A DNA stretch of 64,000 nucleotides. Origin: Pseudonocardia thermophila. Its GTDB lineage: Bacteria; Actinomycetota; Actinomycetes; Mycobacteriales; Pseudonocardiaceae. Both the position numbers and the translations under genes were made by a program. The notes below the pieces were generated by a model. It ran no database searches, was not told the origin of the DNA, and worked only from the letters and a program-made list of their open reading frames with translations. Position 1 is the stretch's first letter. Every line of letters begins with the position of its first letter. The stretch lies in assembly GCF_900142365.1 (NCBI RefSeq), contig NZ_FRAP01000025.1, positions 50,576-114,575 on the forward strand. The letters run 5' to 3'. Shown here piece after piece: positions 34,457-42,515 of the stretch.

Positions 34457-35491
34457 TCAGACTGTGACCAGGCTCTTGAGCGTACGGCGCTCGGCCATCC
34501 GGCGATACGCCTGCGGAACCTCGTCGAGGGGAACCGTCTCCGTCACGATCACCGTCGGATCGACCGCACCCGATCTCACGAGCGCGGTGATCTGGTCCCC
34601 GTCGCGCATCACGTCCCCGATGGCGAACCGCAGCGTCAGCTCATCGGCGAACGCGCGCTGCACCGGCACCGAGTGGGTCTGCATGGTCGGCACACCCACC
34701 GACACGATCGTTCCCCGCTTGCGGACCAGCGTGAACGCGGTGTCCAGCCCGGCCGCACCACCGATCGCGTCCACGACGACGTCGGCGCCGCGCCCGTCGG
34801 TGATCGCGGCGACCAGTTCGGCGGCCCCGTCGGGATCGGTCACGAGGGCGCCTTCGGCCGCGGCGAGCGCGCGCCGTGGCGCCACCGGTTCCACGACGAC
34901 GACGGCCCCGGCCCCACAGGCCTGCGCGACCAGGCTGGTCAGCTGCCCGACCGGACCGCCGCCGACGACGACCGTCGAGTCGCCCGGGGCGAGTTCAGCG
35001 CGCCGGATCGCGGCGTAGCCGGTGGCCAGCGTGTCGCCGAGGAGGACCGCGGCGTCGAGCGGCACTCCGTCCGGGACGGGCCGCAGCACGGTGTCGGCGA
35101 ACGGGACACGCACCAGCTCGGCCTGAGCTCCGGCGAGCGCAGGCCCGTACGTCACGCCGGTGCCGAAGAACCGGCGATCGGCGCATTCCCAGTGGTCGCC
35201 GCGACGGCACCACCAGCACTGTCCGCAGGCGGTGAAGTCCGCGCCCGCGACGAGGTCGCCGAGCGCGTGGCCGTGCACGGCGTCGCCCACGGCCACGACC
35301 TCGCCGGCGAACTCGTGCCCGAGCACGGTGCCGCGGGGCAGGCCGGCGTCGTGCGCGACCAGGTGCAGGTCCGTGCCGCACACCGCGGCCCGGCGCACCC
35401 GCACGACGGCGTCGGTCGGCGCGAGGACGTCGGGTTCGGCGACGGAGTCGACGCGGACCTCGCCGTCGCCGGCGTAGAGCACCGCTTTCAC
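34457..35491 (-). CDS. Zinc-dependent alcohol dehydrogenase (MDR family)
   Basis: 344 residues; GTG 35491 has GGAGGG upstream. Catalytic zinc site in AAVCGTDLHLVAHDAGLPRG and VLGHEFAGEVV, structural zinc loop CGQCWWCRRGDHWEC with four cysteines, and Rossmann motif VVVGGGPVGQLTSLVAQACG. It oxidises an alcohol or reduces an aldehyde with NAD(P). In BMC loci such enzymes regenerate NAD+ or supply the aldehyde. Located 13 bp after the fused dehydrogenase gene. Confidence 0.9.
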   Translation of the reverse strand: MKAVLYAGDGEVRVDSVAEPDVLAPTDAVVRVRRAAVCGTDLHLVAHDAGLPRGTVLGHEFAGEVVAVGDAVHGHALGDLVAGADFTACGQCWWCRRGDHWECADRRFFGTGVTYGPALAGAQAELVRVPFADTVLRPVPDGVPLDAAVLLGDTLATGYAAIRRAELAPGDSTVVVGGGPVGQLTSLVAQACGAGAVVVVEPVAPRRALAAAEGALVTDPDGAAELVAAITDGRGADVVVDAIGGAAGLDTAFTLVRKRGTIVSVGVPTMQTHSVPVQRAFADELTLRFAIGDVMRDGDQITALVRSGAVDPTVIVTETVPLDEVPQAYRRMAERRTLKSLVTV

Positions 35492-35504
35492 CGCGACCCT
35501 CCGC

Positions 35505-36794
35505 TCATGCCGGGACCGCCTCCAGGTCGGCCACGCGGATGCGGATGCGCTCCGCGGCCTCGCGCAGCGCGGCCAGCTCGGCGGGGGACAGGTCCAGCTC
35601 GACGATCTCGCGGACGCCCGTGCGGCCGAGCCGGGCGGGCAGGCCGACGTAGACGTCGCGGATGCCGTAGGTGCCGTCGGCGAGGACGGCCGCGGGCATG
35701 ACCTCGCCGCGGTCGGCGGCCATCGCGAGCACCATGCGCGCGGCGGAGGTGCCGGGGGCGAGGAACGCGCTGCCGGTGCGCAGCAGTCCCACCACCTCTG
35801 CACCCGAGTTGCGGGCGCGGTCGACCGCCGCCTCCACCGCGGGCCCGGCGAGCTCCGTACCTGCGGCGCGGGCCTGCGACAGCGGGATGACCATCTCGTC
35901 TCCGTGGCTGCCCAGCGCCCACGCGGACACCCGGTCGGCGCGCATCCCGACGGCCGCCCCGGCGAGTGCCTGGAATCGGGCCGTGTCCAGCACCCCGGCC
36001 ATGCCGAGCACCCGGTGCGCCGGGAACCCGGAGACCCGCCACGCGTGCTGGGTCATCTCGTCGAGCGGGTTGGTGACGACGACGATCACCGCGTCCGGCG
36101 CGGTGGCGGCGACCCGCTTGGCGATGTCGCCGACGACGGCGGCGTTCGTGCTGATCAGGTCGGACCGGCTCATCCCCGGCTGCCGCGGCCGGCCGGCCGT
36201 GATGATCACGTAGTCCGCCGGGCCCGCCTCCTCGACGGAGCCGACGCCGCGCACGCGCGTGCCGAAGCCGGACAGCGCCGCGGTGTGCGTGAGGTCCAAC
36301 GCCACACCGGCGGCCCGGCCCTGGTCGACGTCGACCAGCACGACCTCGTCGAACACGTCGGCGTCGGCCAGGCGCAGCGCGGCGATCGTGCCGACCTGGC
36401 CCGCCCCGACCACGACCACCCGGCCGGTGCCCGCCGGCGCGGGGGTGGACAGCCGGGCGTTGCGGCGGAACAGCGCTCCGGACGGCGGCGACATCGGTGG
36501 CGCCGGGGGACCGAGCTTGCGGAACAGCTCGGCCGTGATCACCGCAGCGTCCGGTGCGGCGGGCGGTTCCGGCGCCGGCGGGGCGAGTGCCCGCGGCGGG
36601 GCGGGCGTGGGTGCTGCGGGCTGAGGCGTGGGTGCGGGCGGAGGCGGAGTCGCGCGGACCGGTGACCCGACCACGATCTCGACGCCGAGCTCCCGTGCCC
36701 GCTCGCGGGCCAGCGGGGTCACCACGTCGCGGGCGCCCACGTGCAGGACACCGCCGGTGGCGGCGTCCACCGCGGCGGCTCCCACCACGGTCAT
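35505..36794 (-). CDS. Malate-dehydrogenase-type enzyme with N-terminal BMC-associated extension
   Basis: 429 residues from ATG 36794 (ATGA overlap with the BMC-T stop). Residues 1-43 form a small module (GGVLHVGARDVVTPLARERA then RELGVEI) of a kind seen appended to BMC-associated proteins; 44-80 are Pro/Ala-rich; 86-95 (ITAELFRKLG) is a short amphipathic helix; the LDH/MDH domain runs from about 124. It has VVVVGAGQVGTIAA, the NAD-selecting Asp in VVLVDVDQG, an active loop RPRQPGMSRSDL with Arg at the position that separates malate (Arg) from lactate (Gln) enzymes, GVLDTARF and catalytic His in ALGSHGDEMV. Likely role: NAD+/NADH recycling inside the shell. The function of the extension is inference. 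Confidence 0.8.
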   Translation of the reverse strand: MTVVGAAAVDAATGGVLHVGARDVVTPLARERARELGVEIVVGSPVRATPPPPAPTPQPAAPTPAPPRALAPPAPEPPAAPDAAVITAELFRKLGPPAPPMSPPSGALFRRNARLSTPAPAGTGRVVVVGAGQVGTIAALRLADADVFDEVVLVDVDQGRAAGVALDLTHTAALSGFGTRVRGVGSVEEAGPADYVIITAGRPRQPGMSRSDLISTNAAVVGDIAKRVAATAPDAVIVVVTNPLDEMTQHAWRVSGFPAHRVLGMAGVLDTARFQALAGAAVGMRADRVSAWALGSHGDEMVIPLSQARAAGTELAGPAVEAAVDRARNSGAEVVGLLRTGSAFLAPGTSAARMVLAMAADRGEVMPAAVLADGTYGIRDVYVGLPARLGRTGVREIVELDLSPAELAALREAAERIRIRVADLEAVPA

Positions 36795-37435
36795 CGCCGG
36801 TCCTCCCGCCCCTCGATCCCCTCCAGTGCGGCGACGGCAGCGTCGCGAGCGCTCTGCACCTCGCTCTCGGTGCCGGACAGGAACATGCGCCCGAACCGGC
36901 CGACGGCGCGCAGCTCGATCACGGTGATGCTGGCGGCCTTCTCCGCCTCGTTCGCGGCGATCGAGATGTAGGCCGCCGGTGCGACCTCCATGACGAACAG
37001 GCTCTGCCCGGGCATGAGCATCGAGCCCTTGCGCCACTTGTTGAGCAGCTGTGCCTGGTAGGGGTGCACGTTGGTGATGAACTGCGTGGACGCGATCGTC
37101 GGGCGGATCCGGTCGGTCTCGGTCATGCCGAGCTCATCGAGGATCGCCCGGCCGGACGCGAGCACCTCGGCCTGCTGCTCGGAGTGGATCTCCAGCAGGC
37201 CGAACTCGCGTTCGATGATCTGCAGCGCGGGTCGCACGCCGGCCGCCTTCAGCGCGATGTCCGCGGCGCGGAACACCTCGTTGCCCGGCGCCATCTCGAT
37301 GTAGAGCTCGGCCATGCCGGCCAGCGGGACGTCACCCGGGCTGGTCGCGGCGATGTGCGCGGCGCACTGCGGCTGCATCCGGTCGATGAACGCGTAGGTG
37401 CGCAGGGTCGGCGTGTGGCTCGACGCGGTGGTCAC
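36791..37435 (-). CDS. BMC-T trimeric shell protein (tandem BMC domains)
   Basis: 214 residues; GTG 37435 overlaps the EutJ-like stop (GTGA) and follows GAGGTG, so I prefer it to GTG 37444. Two related halves are visible: AELYIEMAPGNEVFRAADIA then LKAAGVRPALQIIEREFG, and SLFVMEVAPAAYISIAANEA then EKAASITVIELRAVGRFGRM, each the core of a BMC fold, arranged as in permuted tandem shell proteins. Trimers tile as pseudohexamers and often hold a gated central pore for larger molecules. Confidence 0.85.
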   Translation of the reverse strand: MTTASSHTPTLRTYAFIDRMQPQCAAHIAATSPGDVPLAGMAELYIEMAPGNEVFRAADIALKAAGVRPALQIIEREFGLLEIHSEQQAEVLASGRAILDELGMTETDRIRPTIASTQFITNVHPYQAQLLNKWRKGSMLMPGQSLFVMEVAPAAYISIAANEAEKAASITVIELRAVGRFGRMFLSGTESEVQSARDAAVAALEGIEGREDRR

Positions 37436-38259
37436 GGCGCGCACCTCGCGATCCCGAGCGGGGTGATGAGCAGGGCGTGCGGGTAGGTCACGACGGTTCG
37501 CTCCAGGTAGGACGCCAGCACGTCATCGGCGCCGGGGACCATGAGGGCTCCGCCCGCGAGGTGCAGGGGCAGGTCCTCGTCGCCGCGGGTGAGGTCGCGG
37601 ACGTTCTCCGCGATCTTCTGCAGCCCGGGCACGAGGATCGGGAGGCTCTCGCGCGGATGGGTGCGCTTGTAGGGCTCGGCCTCCTCGACGGGGATGCCGA
37701 GCGCACCGGCGAGCACGAGGTCGAGGTGGTGGCCGCCGCCGGGCCGGTCGTCGAGCCGGGTCAGGACGCCGTCGCGGAAGACCCCGACGCCGGTCGATCC
37801 GCCGCCGACGTCGACGACGGCCCCGTCGGTGATGCCCAGCGCCGCGTGCGCCGCGCTGACCTCGTCCACCAGCGCGACTTCGGCGAAACCCGCGCCCTCG
37901 CAGACGAACGTGCAGGCGCGGGCGTCGGCGACGGGGATGCACGGAGGGTACGCCGTGGCGGCACTGACCAGCTCGACGCCGAGCGCGGCCTCGGCCGCTT
38001 CCCGCAGCCGGGTCACGGTCGCGCGGGCCTCGGCGAAGTCGACGACCACACCGTCGCGCAGCGCGCCGGAGGGATGGGCGCCGACCCAGACGGGCCGGCC
38101 CGCGTCGAGGACGACCAGCACGCAGCTGGCGGTGCCCAGGTCGACCCCGACCTGAAGCGGCCCGCCGGTGAGCGGGCGCGGGCCGCCGTCGCGCGCACCG
38201 GAGGCCACCGCGGCGGCCTCCTCCAGCAGCTCCCGGACGTCGGGCACCGTCGTGATCAC
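37432..38259 (-). CDS. EutJ-like Hsp70/actin-fold ATPase of the microcompartment
   Basis: 275 residues from GTG 38259 (GTGA overlap with the aldehyde dehydrogenase). Actin-like ATPase motifs: LQVGVDLGTASCVLVVLDAG, GAVVDVGGGSTGVGVFRDGV, HLAGGALMVPGADDVL and a terminal TPLGIARCAP. EutJ of ethanolamine loci is a chaperone-like protein of unclear function; here it may assist cargo folding or shell assembly. Confidence 0.87.
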   Translation of the reverse strand: MITTVPDVRELLEEAAAVASGARDGGPRPLTGGPLQVGVDLGTASCVLVVLDAGRPVWVGAHPSGALRDGVVVDFAEARATVTRLREAAEAALGVELVSAATAYPPCIPVADARACTFVCEGAGFAEVALVDEVSAAHAALGITDGAVVDVGGGSTGVGVFRDGVLTRLDDRPGGGHHLDLVLAGALGIPVEEAEPYKRTHPRESLPILVPGLQKIAENVRDLTRGDEDLPLHLAGGALMVPGADDVLASYLERTVVTYPHALLITPLGIARCAP

Positions 38260-39647
38260 GGGATCTCCACCGGGTCGTAGATCGTGCGCCACGGCCGGAC
38301 CTCGTGCGCCACCCGCTTGATGTTGATCAGGTGCATGGGTGTGACGTTGTCGGAGCAGATCGAGCCGCTCCACGTGCCCGTGCCCAGTTGGAACGACGGG
38401 TCCACCTCGGTCGAGAAGCCCATCCCGCCGAACAGCGCCGGGGTGTTGATCACGATGCGGCCGGCGGGCAGCGTCGCGAACGGGGCGATCTCCTCGGGAT
38501 CGGCTGCGTGCACGGCCGTGGTGTGGCCCTCGCCGTCGAGGGCGAGGATCTCCCGGCAGCGGGCCCAGCCCTCCGCGGCGTCGCGGACCCGGTAGACCGA
38601 CAGCACCGGGCCGAGCACCTCCCGCGACAGCGGGGTGTCGACGCCGACGCTGTCCAACTCGCAGGCCAGCACTCGGGTGCCGGCCGGGACGGAGAAGCCC
38701 GCCAGCTCGGCCAGCCGCACCGCCGTCTGCCCGACGTTCGCCGGCCGCAGCGCGCCGCGCTCGTCGAACAGCACGTGGATCAGCGCGTCCTGCTGCGCCT
38801 CGTCCATCCAGTACGCGCCGCGCTCGGTGAACGCGGACAGGAAGGCGTCGGCGGCGGCGTCCGCCACCACGATCGACTGCTCCGCCACGCACGCGGTGCC
38901 GTTGTCGAACGACTTCGAGGTGATGATCATCTCGGCGGCCTCGGCCGGGTCGGGCACGCTGGCGCCGACGTAGGCCGGCACGTTGCCCGCCCCGACCGCG
39001 ATGGTCGGCTTCCCGCTGGAGTACGCGGCGCGCACCATGCCCGGTCCGCCGGTGGCCAGCACCAGTGCGATCTCCGGGCGGCGCATCAGCTCCTGCGTGG
39101 CCGACAGGGTGGGGTTCTCCAGGCAGGAGATCAGCCCCTCGGGCGCGCCTGCGGCCACTGCGGCCTCGGCCATGATCTCCGCGGCCCGGTGGGTGCACCG
39201 GGCCGCCCGCGGGTGCGGGGCGTGCACGATCGCGTTGCCCGACTTCACCGCGGCGAGGCTCTTGAACAGCGTCGTCGACGTGGGGTTGGTGACGGGGATG
39301 ATCCCCGCGATGACCCCCATCGGGCTGCCGATCGCGGTGACCCGGGCCGCCTCGTCGACCCACAGCACCCCGATCGCCCGGCGCTGCAGCATCCACCGCG
39401 CGACGAAACCGGTGTTGTAGCGGTTCTTGTAGATCTTGTGCTCGTAGACGCCGTACCCGGTCTCGTCGACCGCCATGCGCGCGAGCTCCTCGGCGGCATT
39501 GGTCCCGGCCCGCGCCATCGCGCGCACGTAGTGGTCGAGCGTGTCCTGGTCGGCGCCGTCGAGCGCCTCGAACGCCCGGCGCGCCGCGCGTGCCTTGGCA
39601 CGGACATCGGCGAGCCCGGCGAGGTCGGCGTCCAGCGTCGCGGTCAT
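38256..39647 (-). CDS. Aldehyde dehydrogenase, CoA-acylating type (EutE/PduP-like)
   Basis: 463 residues from ATG 39647. It matches the acylating acetaldehyde dehydrogenase group of BMCs: GVIAGIIPVTNPTSTTLFKS, ATGGPGMVRAAYSSGKPTIA, and the catalytic Cys in FDNGTACVAEQSIVVAD; the family ending (LGTGTWSGSICSDNVTP then LINIKRVAHEVRPW) is present. It would oxidise a toxic aldehyde to acyl-CoA, the signature reaction of metabolosomes. It lies between a BMC-H and the EutJ-like gene. No clear separate encapsulation peptide is visible. Confidence 0.9.
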   Translation of the reverse strand: MTATLDADLAGLADVRAKARAARRAFEALDGADQDTLDHYVRAMARAGTNAAEELARMAVDETGYGVYEHKIYKNRYNTGFVARWMLQRRAIGVLWVDEAARVTAIGSPMGVIAGIIPVTNPTSTTLFKSLAAVKSGNAIVHAPHPRAARCTHRAAEIMAEAAVAAGAPEGLISCLENPTLSATQELMRRPEIALVLATGGPGMVRAAYSSGKPTIAVGAGNVPAYVGASVPDPAEAAEMIITSKSFDNGTACVAEQSIVVADAAADAFLSAFTERGAYWMDEAQQDALIHVLFDERGALRPANVGQTAVRLAELAGFSVPAGTRVLACELDSVGVDTPLSREVLGPVLSVYRVRDAAEGWARCREILALDGEGHTTAVHAADPEEIAPFATLPAGRIVINTPALFGGMGFSTEVDPSFQLGTGTWSGSICSDNVTPMHLINIKRVAHEVRPWRTIYDPVEIP

Positions 39648-39653
39648 CGAGCG

Positions 39654-39977
39654 TCAGGCCTTGGGTCGGGTCAGGGCCGCGAGGATGCCCTCGGTCTCGT
39701 CGTGCGGTCGGGGGATCACGTGCACGGACACGACCTCGCCCGCCTTGCCGGCCGCGACGGCACCCGCGTCGGTGGCGGCCTTCACCGCACCGACGTCACC
39801 GCGCACCATCACGGTGACCAGGCCGCCGCCGATCTCGCGGTGGCCGAGGATCTGCACGTTCGCGGCCTTGACCATCGCGTCGGCGGCCTCGATCGCCCCG
39901 ACGAGGCCCTTGGTCTCGATCAGGCCGAGTGCCCCGCGCAGCGCGGGTGCGGCCGCCGCTGGAGTAGTCGCAGCCAT
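39654..39977 (-). CDS. BMC-H microcompartment shell protein
   Basis: 107 residues from ATG 39977 with CGGAGGA upstream. Single BMC domain after an Ala-rich leader: GLIETKGLVGAIEAADAMVK, AANVQILGHREIGGGLVTVM, VRGDVGAVKAATDAG, VHVIPRPHDETEGILAAL. Main hexameric tile. Second gene of the operon, 56 bp after BMC-P. Confidence 0.96.
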   Translation of the reverse strand: MAATTPAAAAPALRGALGLIETKGLVGAIEAADAMVKAANVQILGHREIGGGLVTVMVRGDVGAVKAATDAGAVAAGKAGEVVSVHVIPRPHDETEGILAALTRPKA

Positions 39978-40033
39978 CTTGTCCTCCGTATCGGTACCGG
40001 GGTCGGTGGTCGCGCCCTGCCGGAGAGCGCTCA

Positions 40034-40324
40034 TCACTTGCGGTAGCTGACGGTGCCGTCGCGGACCACGGTGTCGGCGATGGCGACGACCGCCCGATCG
40101 GTCGGGACATCGGCGCCTGCGGCGACCCGGGCGGCCCCTCCCGCGGCCACCAGAACGACCTCGCCGACTCCCGCGCCGACCACGTCCACAGCCACGTAGG
40201 CGGGGCCGCTGGTCTGCTCGGGGTCGGTGTCGAGGGCGTCCTGCACCAGCAGCAGGCTGAACCGGTCGAGCCCGGGCTCCTTGGCGGTGGAGACGACCTG
40301 ACCGAGCACCTTCGCCAGCTGCAC
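40034..40324 (-). CDS. BMC-P pentameric vertex protein (EutN/CcmL family)
   Basis: 96 residues from GTG 40324 with GGAGGTGA. Family pattern: MQLAKVLGQVVSTAKEPGLD, SLLLVQDALD, YVAVDVVGAGVGEVVLVAAG and AVVAIADTVVRDG. It caps the vertices of the icosahedral shell. First gene of the eight-gene BMC operon (BMC-P, BMC-H, aldehyde dehydrogenase, EutJ-like, BMC-T, MDH fusion, ADH, PucR). Confidence 0.95.
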   Translation of the reverse strand: MQLAKVLGQVVSTAKEPGLDRFSLLLVQDALDTDPEQTSGPAYVAVDVVGAGVGEVVLVAAGGAARVAAGADVPTDRAVVAIADTVVRDGTVSYRK

Positions 40325-40414
40325 GCCCGGTCACCTCCATCGGTGTGTGGTTCACGGCGGGATCCGCCGGATCGGACAGTAGGAGCGGCCGGACCCGCCG
40401 AGCCTTATCCCGAA

Positions 40415-40442
40415 GGGACAACGTCTCCGGGATCGGTTGTCC
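40415..40442. promoter_or_regulatory. Shared BMC dyad, site 2 (divergent BMC promoter)
   Basis: GGGACAA-N14-GTTGTCC, extended to CGAAGGGACAAC / GTTGTCCTTCG (40411-40446, one bulged base). It is almost exactly midway between the BMC-P start (40324) and the divergent gene start (40535), ideal for controlling both operons. Same spacing as sites 1 and 3. Confidence 0.55.
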
Positions 40443-40534
40443 TTCGTCGCACTGGAGTCACGTGCGTGCGGAACGGCATCGTGGCGGCACGGGACCTCCC
40501 GCCCCCGGGCGGTCCGGCCACGAGGAGGTGCAGG

Positions 40535-41533
40535 GTGATCCGGCCCGAGGACGCGCAGTTCCACCAGCCCACCAGCGACGACCCGTTGTGGGCCGAGACG
40601 AACTACTTCGGCCTCTACGCAGGTCAGGACACCGACCGGCCGATGAACATCGGCATCTACGCCCTGTTCCGGGAACCGCTCGGCGTCGTCGGCTCCACGG
40701 TCTCGGTCAACAGCCGCAGGGTGACCGTGCCCTGGGTGGCCGACTACTGGGACGCGTGGGAGCACCTCGTCGTGCCGCAGCCGTCGAATCTGCTCGACTA
40801 CGAGCTGGCGAACGGGCTCAAGGTGGTCTGCTCCGACCCGAACAAGGTGTGGGACGTCGCCTACACCGACCCGGCGGCCGACCTGGAGATCCGGTTCCGC
40901 TGCACGGCGCTGATGGAGCCGTACGACATCAACGACCCGGCGATGGACCCGCTCGCGGCCGACCGCGACATGAGCAAGACGTGGGGCCACGCCTACGCCG
41001 GGCACTTCGACATGACCTGCCGCTTCGAGGGCGAGATCCGCCTGCGCGGGGTGACCACCCCGATCGACTGCGTGTCCACCATGGACCACAGCTGGGGCGT
41101 GCGCGCCGAGCGGCAGACCTCGCGGCTGTCGTGGATGCACGCGCACTTCTCGCCTGACTTCGCCGTGCACGGGCTGTTCGACTTCACCACCGAGAACGGC
41201 CCCGATGCCCCGTCGCCGATCCAGATGACCCACGGATACGTGCTCGACCACGGCGAGGTCATCGGTCTCGCCTCCGGCAAGGGGGTCACCGAGCGGCGCG
41301 GGTTCTACCCCGAGAAGATCCAGATCGAGGTCGCCGACAAGTCCGGGCGCATCTGGGAGTTCAGCGGCACCGCGCTCACCGCGTTCCCGTGGCAGTCCCA
41401 GCCCGGCGTCGTCGGGCACAACTGCTTGCTGCGCTGGACGCACGACGGGCAGACCGGCTACGGCGAGTGCATGGACTTCATCGGGATGGGAGAGCTCGGC
41501 GACGTCTACCACAGGCTGCACACCGGGAGCTGA
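40535..41533 (+). CDS. Uncharacterised beta-rich protein of the BMC locus (AttH/lipocalin-like?)
   Basis: 332 residues from GTG 40535 with GAGGAGG. I do not recognise a defined family. It lacks signal peptide and membrane helices. Many short beta-type segments and the phrase STMDHSWGVRAE recall AttH/CrtC-like and DUF7064/7065-type proteins that bind or hydrate hydrophobic compounds. Trp/Asp/His-rich motifs (HAYAGHFDMTCRFEGEIRLR, WTHDGQTGYGECMDF) suggest a ligand site. First gene of the operon divergent from the BMC genes, followed after 4 bp by the HAD gene. It may be the enzyme or carrier for the starting substrate. Confidence 0.55.
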   Translation: MIRPEDAQFHQPTSDDPLWAETNYFGLYAGQDTDRPMNIGIYALFREPLGVVGSTVSVNSRRVTVPWVADYWDAWEHLVVPQPSNLLDYELANGLKVVCSDPNKVWDVAYTDPAADLEIRFRCTALMEPYDINDPAMDPLAADRDMSKTWGHAYAGHFDMTCRFEGEIRLRGVTTPIDCVSTMDHSWGVRAERQTSRLSWMHAHFSPDFAVHGLFDFTTENGPDAPSPIQMTHGYVLDHGEVIGLASGKGVTERRGFYPEKIQIEVADKSGRIWEFSGTALTAFPWQSQPGVVGHNCLLRWTHDGQTGYGECMDFIGMGELGDVYHRLHTGS

Positions 41534-41537
41534 CGCG

Positions 41538-42515
41538 ATGACCCCGCCCGCTCGCCCACCTGTCCGGGCGGTCGTGTTCGACCTCGACGGCACGCTGGTG
41601 CAGACCCGCATCGCGTCGTGGGAGGTCTTCGAGAAGATCAGCCGCCGCTACGGGCTCGGCGTGGACGACCCGGAGCAGTACTTCGCGTTGTTCAACGGCA
41701 ACATCTACACCTCGATCGCCGAGCTGTGCCGCGACGAGCAGCAGGCCGCGGAGGTCAAGGAGGAGTTCCTGCGCCTGCTGCGGACCGAGTACACCCCGCC
41801 GCTCGTGCCCGGCATGGCCGCGGTGGTGCGACGGCTGGCTGCGAGCGCCACGCTGGCGGTGATGTCGTCGAACGCGATGCAGGTGCTGCGCCGCGTCCTC
41901 GTCGCCAACGACCTGGCGTTCTGCTTCGCCCACGTCTACGGCGGCGACGTCATCCCCGACAAGCGCACCGCCATCCGCGCGTTCCTCGCCGAGCCCGCCA
42001 ACGGGTACGGGCGGCGCTGCTCGGCCGACTACGACGAGGCCGGCCGCCCGTTGACGCCCGACCCGGCCAGCACCGTGCTGGTCACCGACACCGCGGGCGA
42101 CGTGCGGGACGCGCTGGCCACCGGGATCCGCGTCGTCGGCGTCGCATGGGGCATGCACACCGTCGAGGAGCTCACCGCGGCGGGCGCGGAGTTCGTCGCG
42201 CTGTGGCCGCAGGAGCTGCTCGCGCACCTGCTCGGCGACGCGGCCGCGGACCCTGTGGGCGGGGCCTGTGCCCTGCCCGCCGCGCCTGCGGCACCCACCG
42301 TCGAGCACGAGTCCGCGCCCGAGCCCGATCCGCTCGCCGCGGTGCGCGCGGCGGCCGCAGCTCGGCGCCGGCGGCGGCGCACCGCCGCCCGTGCCGACGT
42401 GCTCGTGGCCTGCGCGCCGGCGCCGCCGGTCCCGCAGCCGGCGCAGCTCGCAGGAGCCGGTCCGGTGGCCGGGGGCGAGCTGCTGAGCGCGATTCGAAGG
42501 ACCTGCGGTGGCTGA
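41538..42515 (+). CDS. HAD-superfamily phosphatase with C-terminal extension
   Basis: 325 residues from ATG 41538. HAD motifs: VVFDLDGTLVQTR (nucleophile Asp), LAVMSSNAMQVLRR (motif II), the Lys in VIPDKRTAIRAF, and VLVTDTAGDVRDALATGI (motif IV), as in phosphoglycolate-phosphatase-like enzymes. The domain ends near residue 235; then an Ala/Pro linker, an Arg-rich patch, and a terminal short amphipathic segment (GGELLSAIRRTCGG) resembling BMC encapsulation peptides. It would remove phosphate from a small metabolite, perhaps the product of the nearby dikinase-like system. Overlaps the next gene by 8 bp. Confidence 0.82.
   Translation: MTPPARPPVRAVVFDLDGTLVQTRIASWEVFEKISRRYGLGVDDPEQYFALFNGNIYTSIAELCRDEQQAAEVKEEFLRLLRTEYTPPLVPGMAAVVRRLAASATLAVMSSNAMQVLRRVLVANDLAFCFAHVYGGDVIPDKRTAIRAFLAEPANGYGRRCSADYDEAGRPLTPDPASTVLVTDTAGDVRDALATGIRVVGVAWGMHTVEELTAAGAEFVALWPQELLAHLLGDAAADPVGGACALPAAPAAPTVEHESAPEPDPLAAVRAAAAARRRRRRTAARADVLVACAPAPPVPQPAQLAGAGPVAGGELLSAIRRTCGG

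Noticed and set aside
35505..36794. Lactate dehydrogenase as the primary call for the fused enzyme
   Set aside because: The active-site loop has Arg (RPRQPGMSR) at the position where lactate enzymes have Gln, favouring malate; activity is still unproven.
17880..40000. Other TTGTCC occurrences (for example near 17890, 22822, 23707 and 39978) as further BMC operator sites
   Set aside because: They are single half-sites, mostly inside genes, without a GGGACAA arm 14 bases away.
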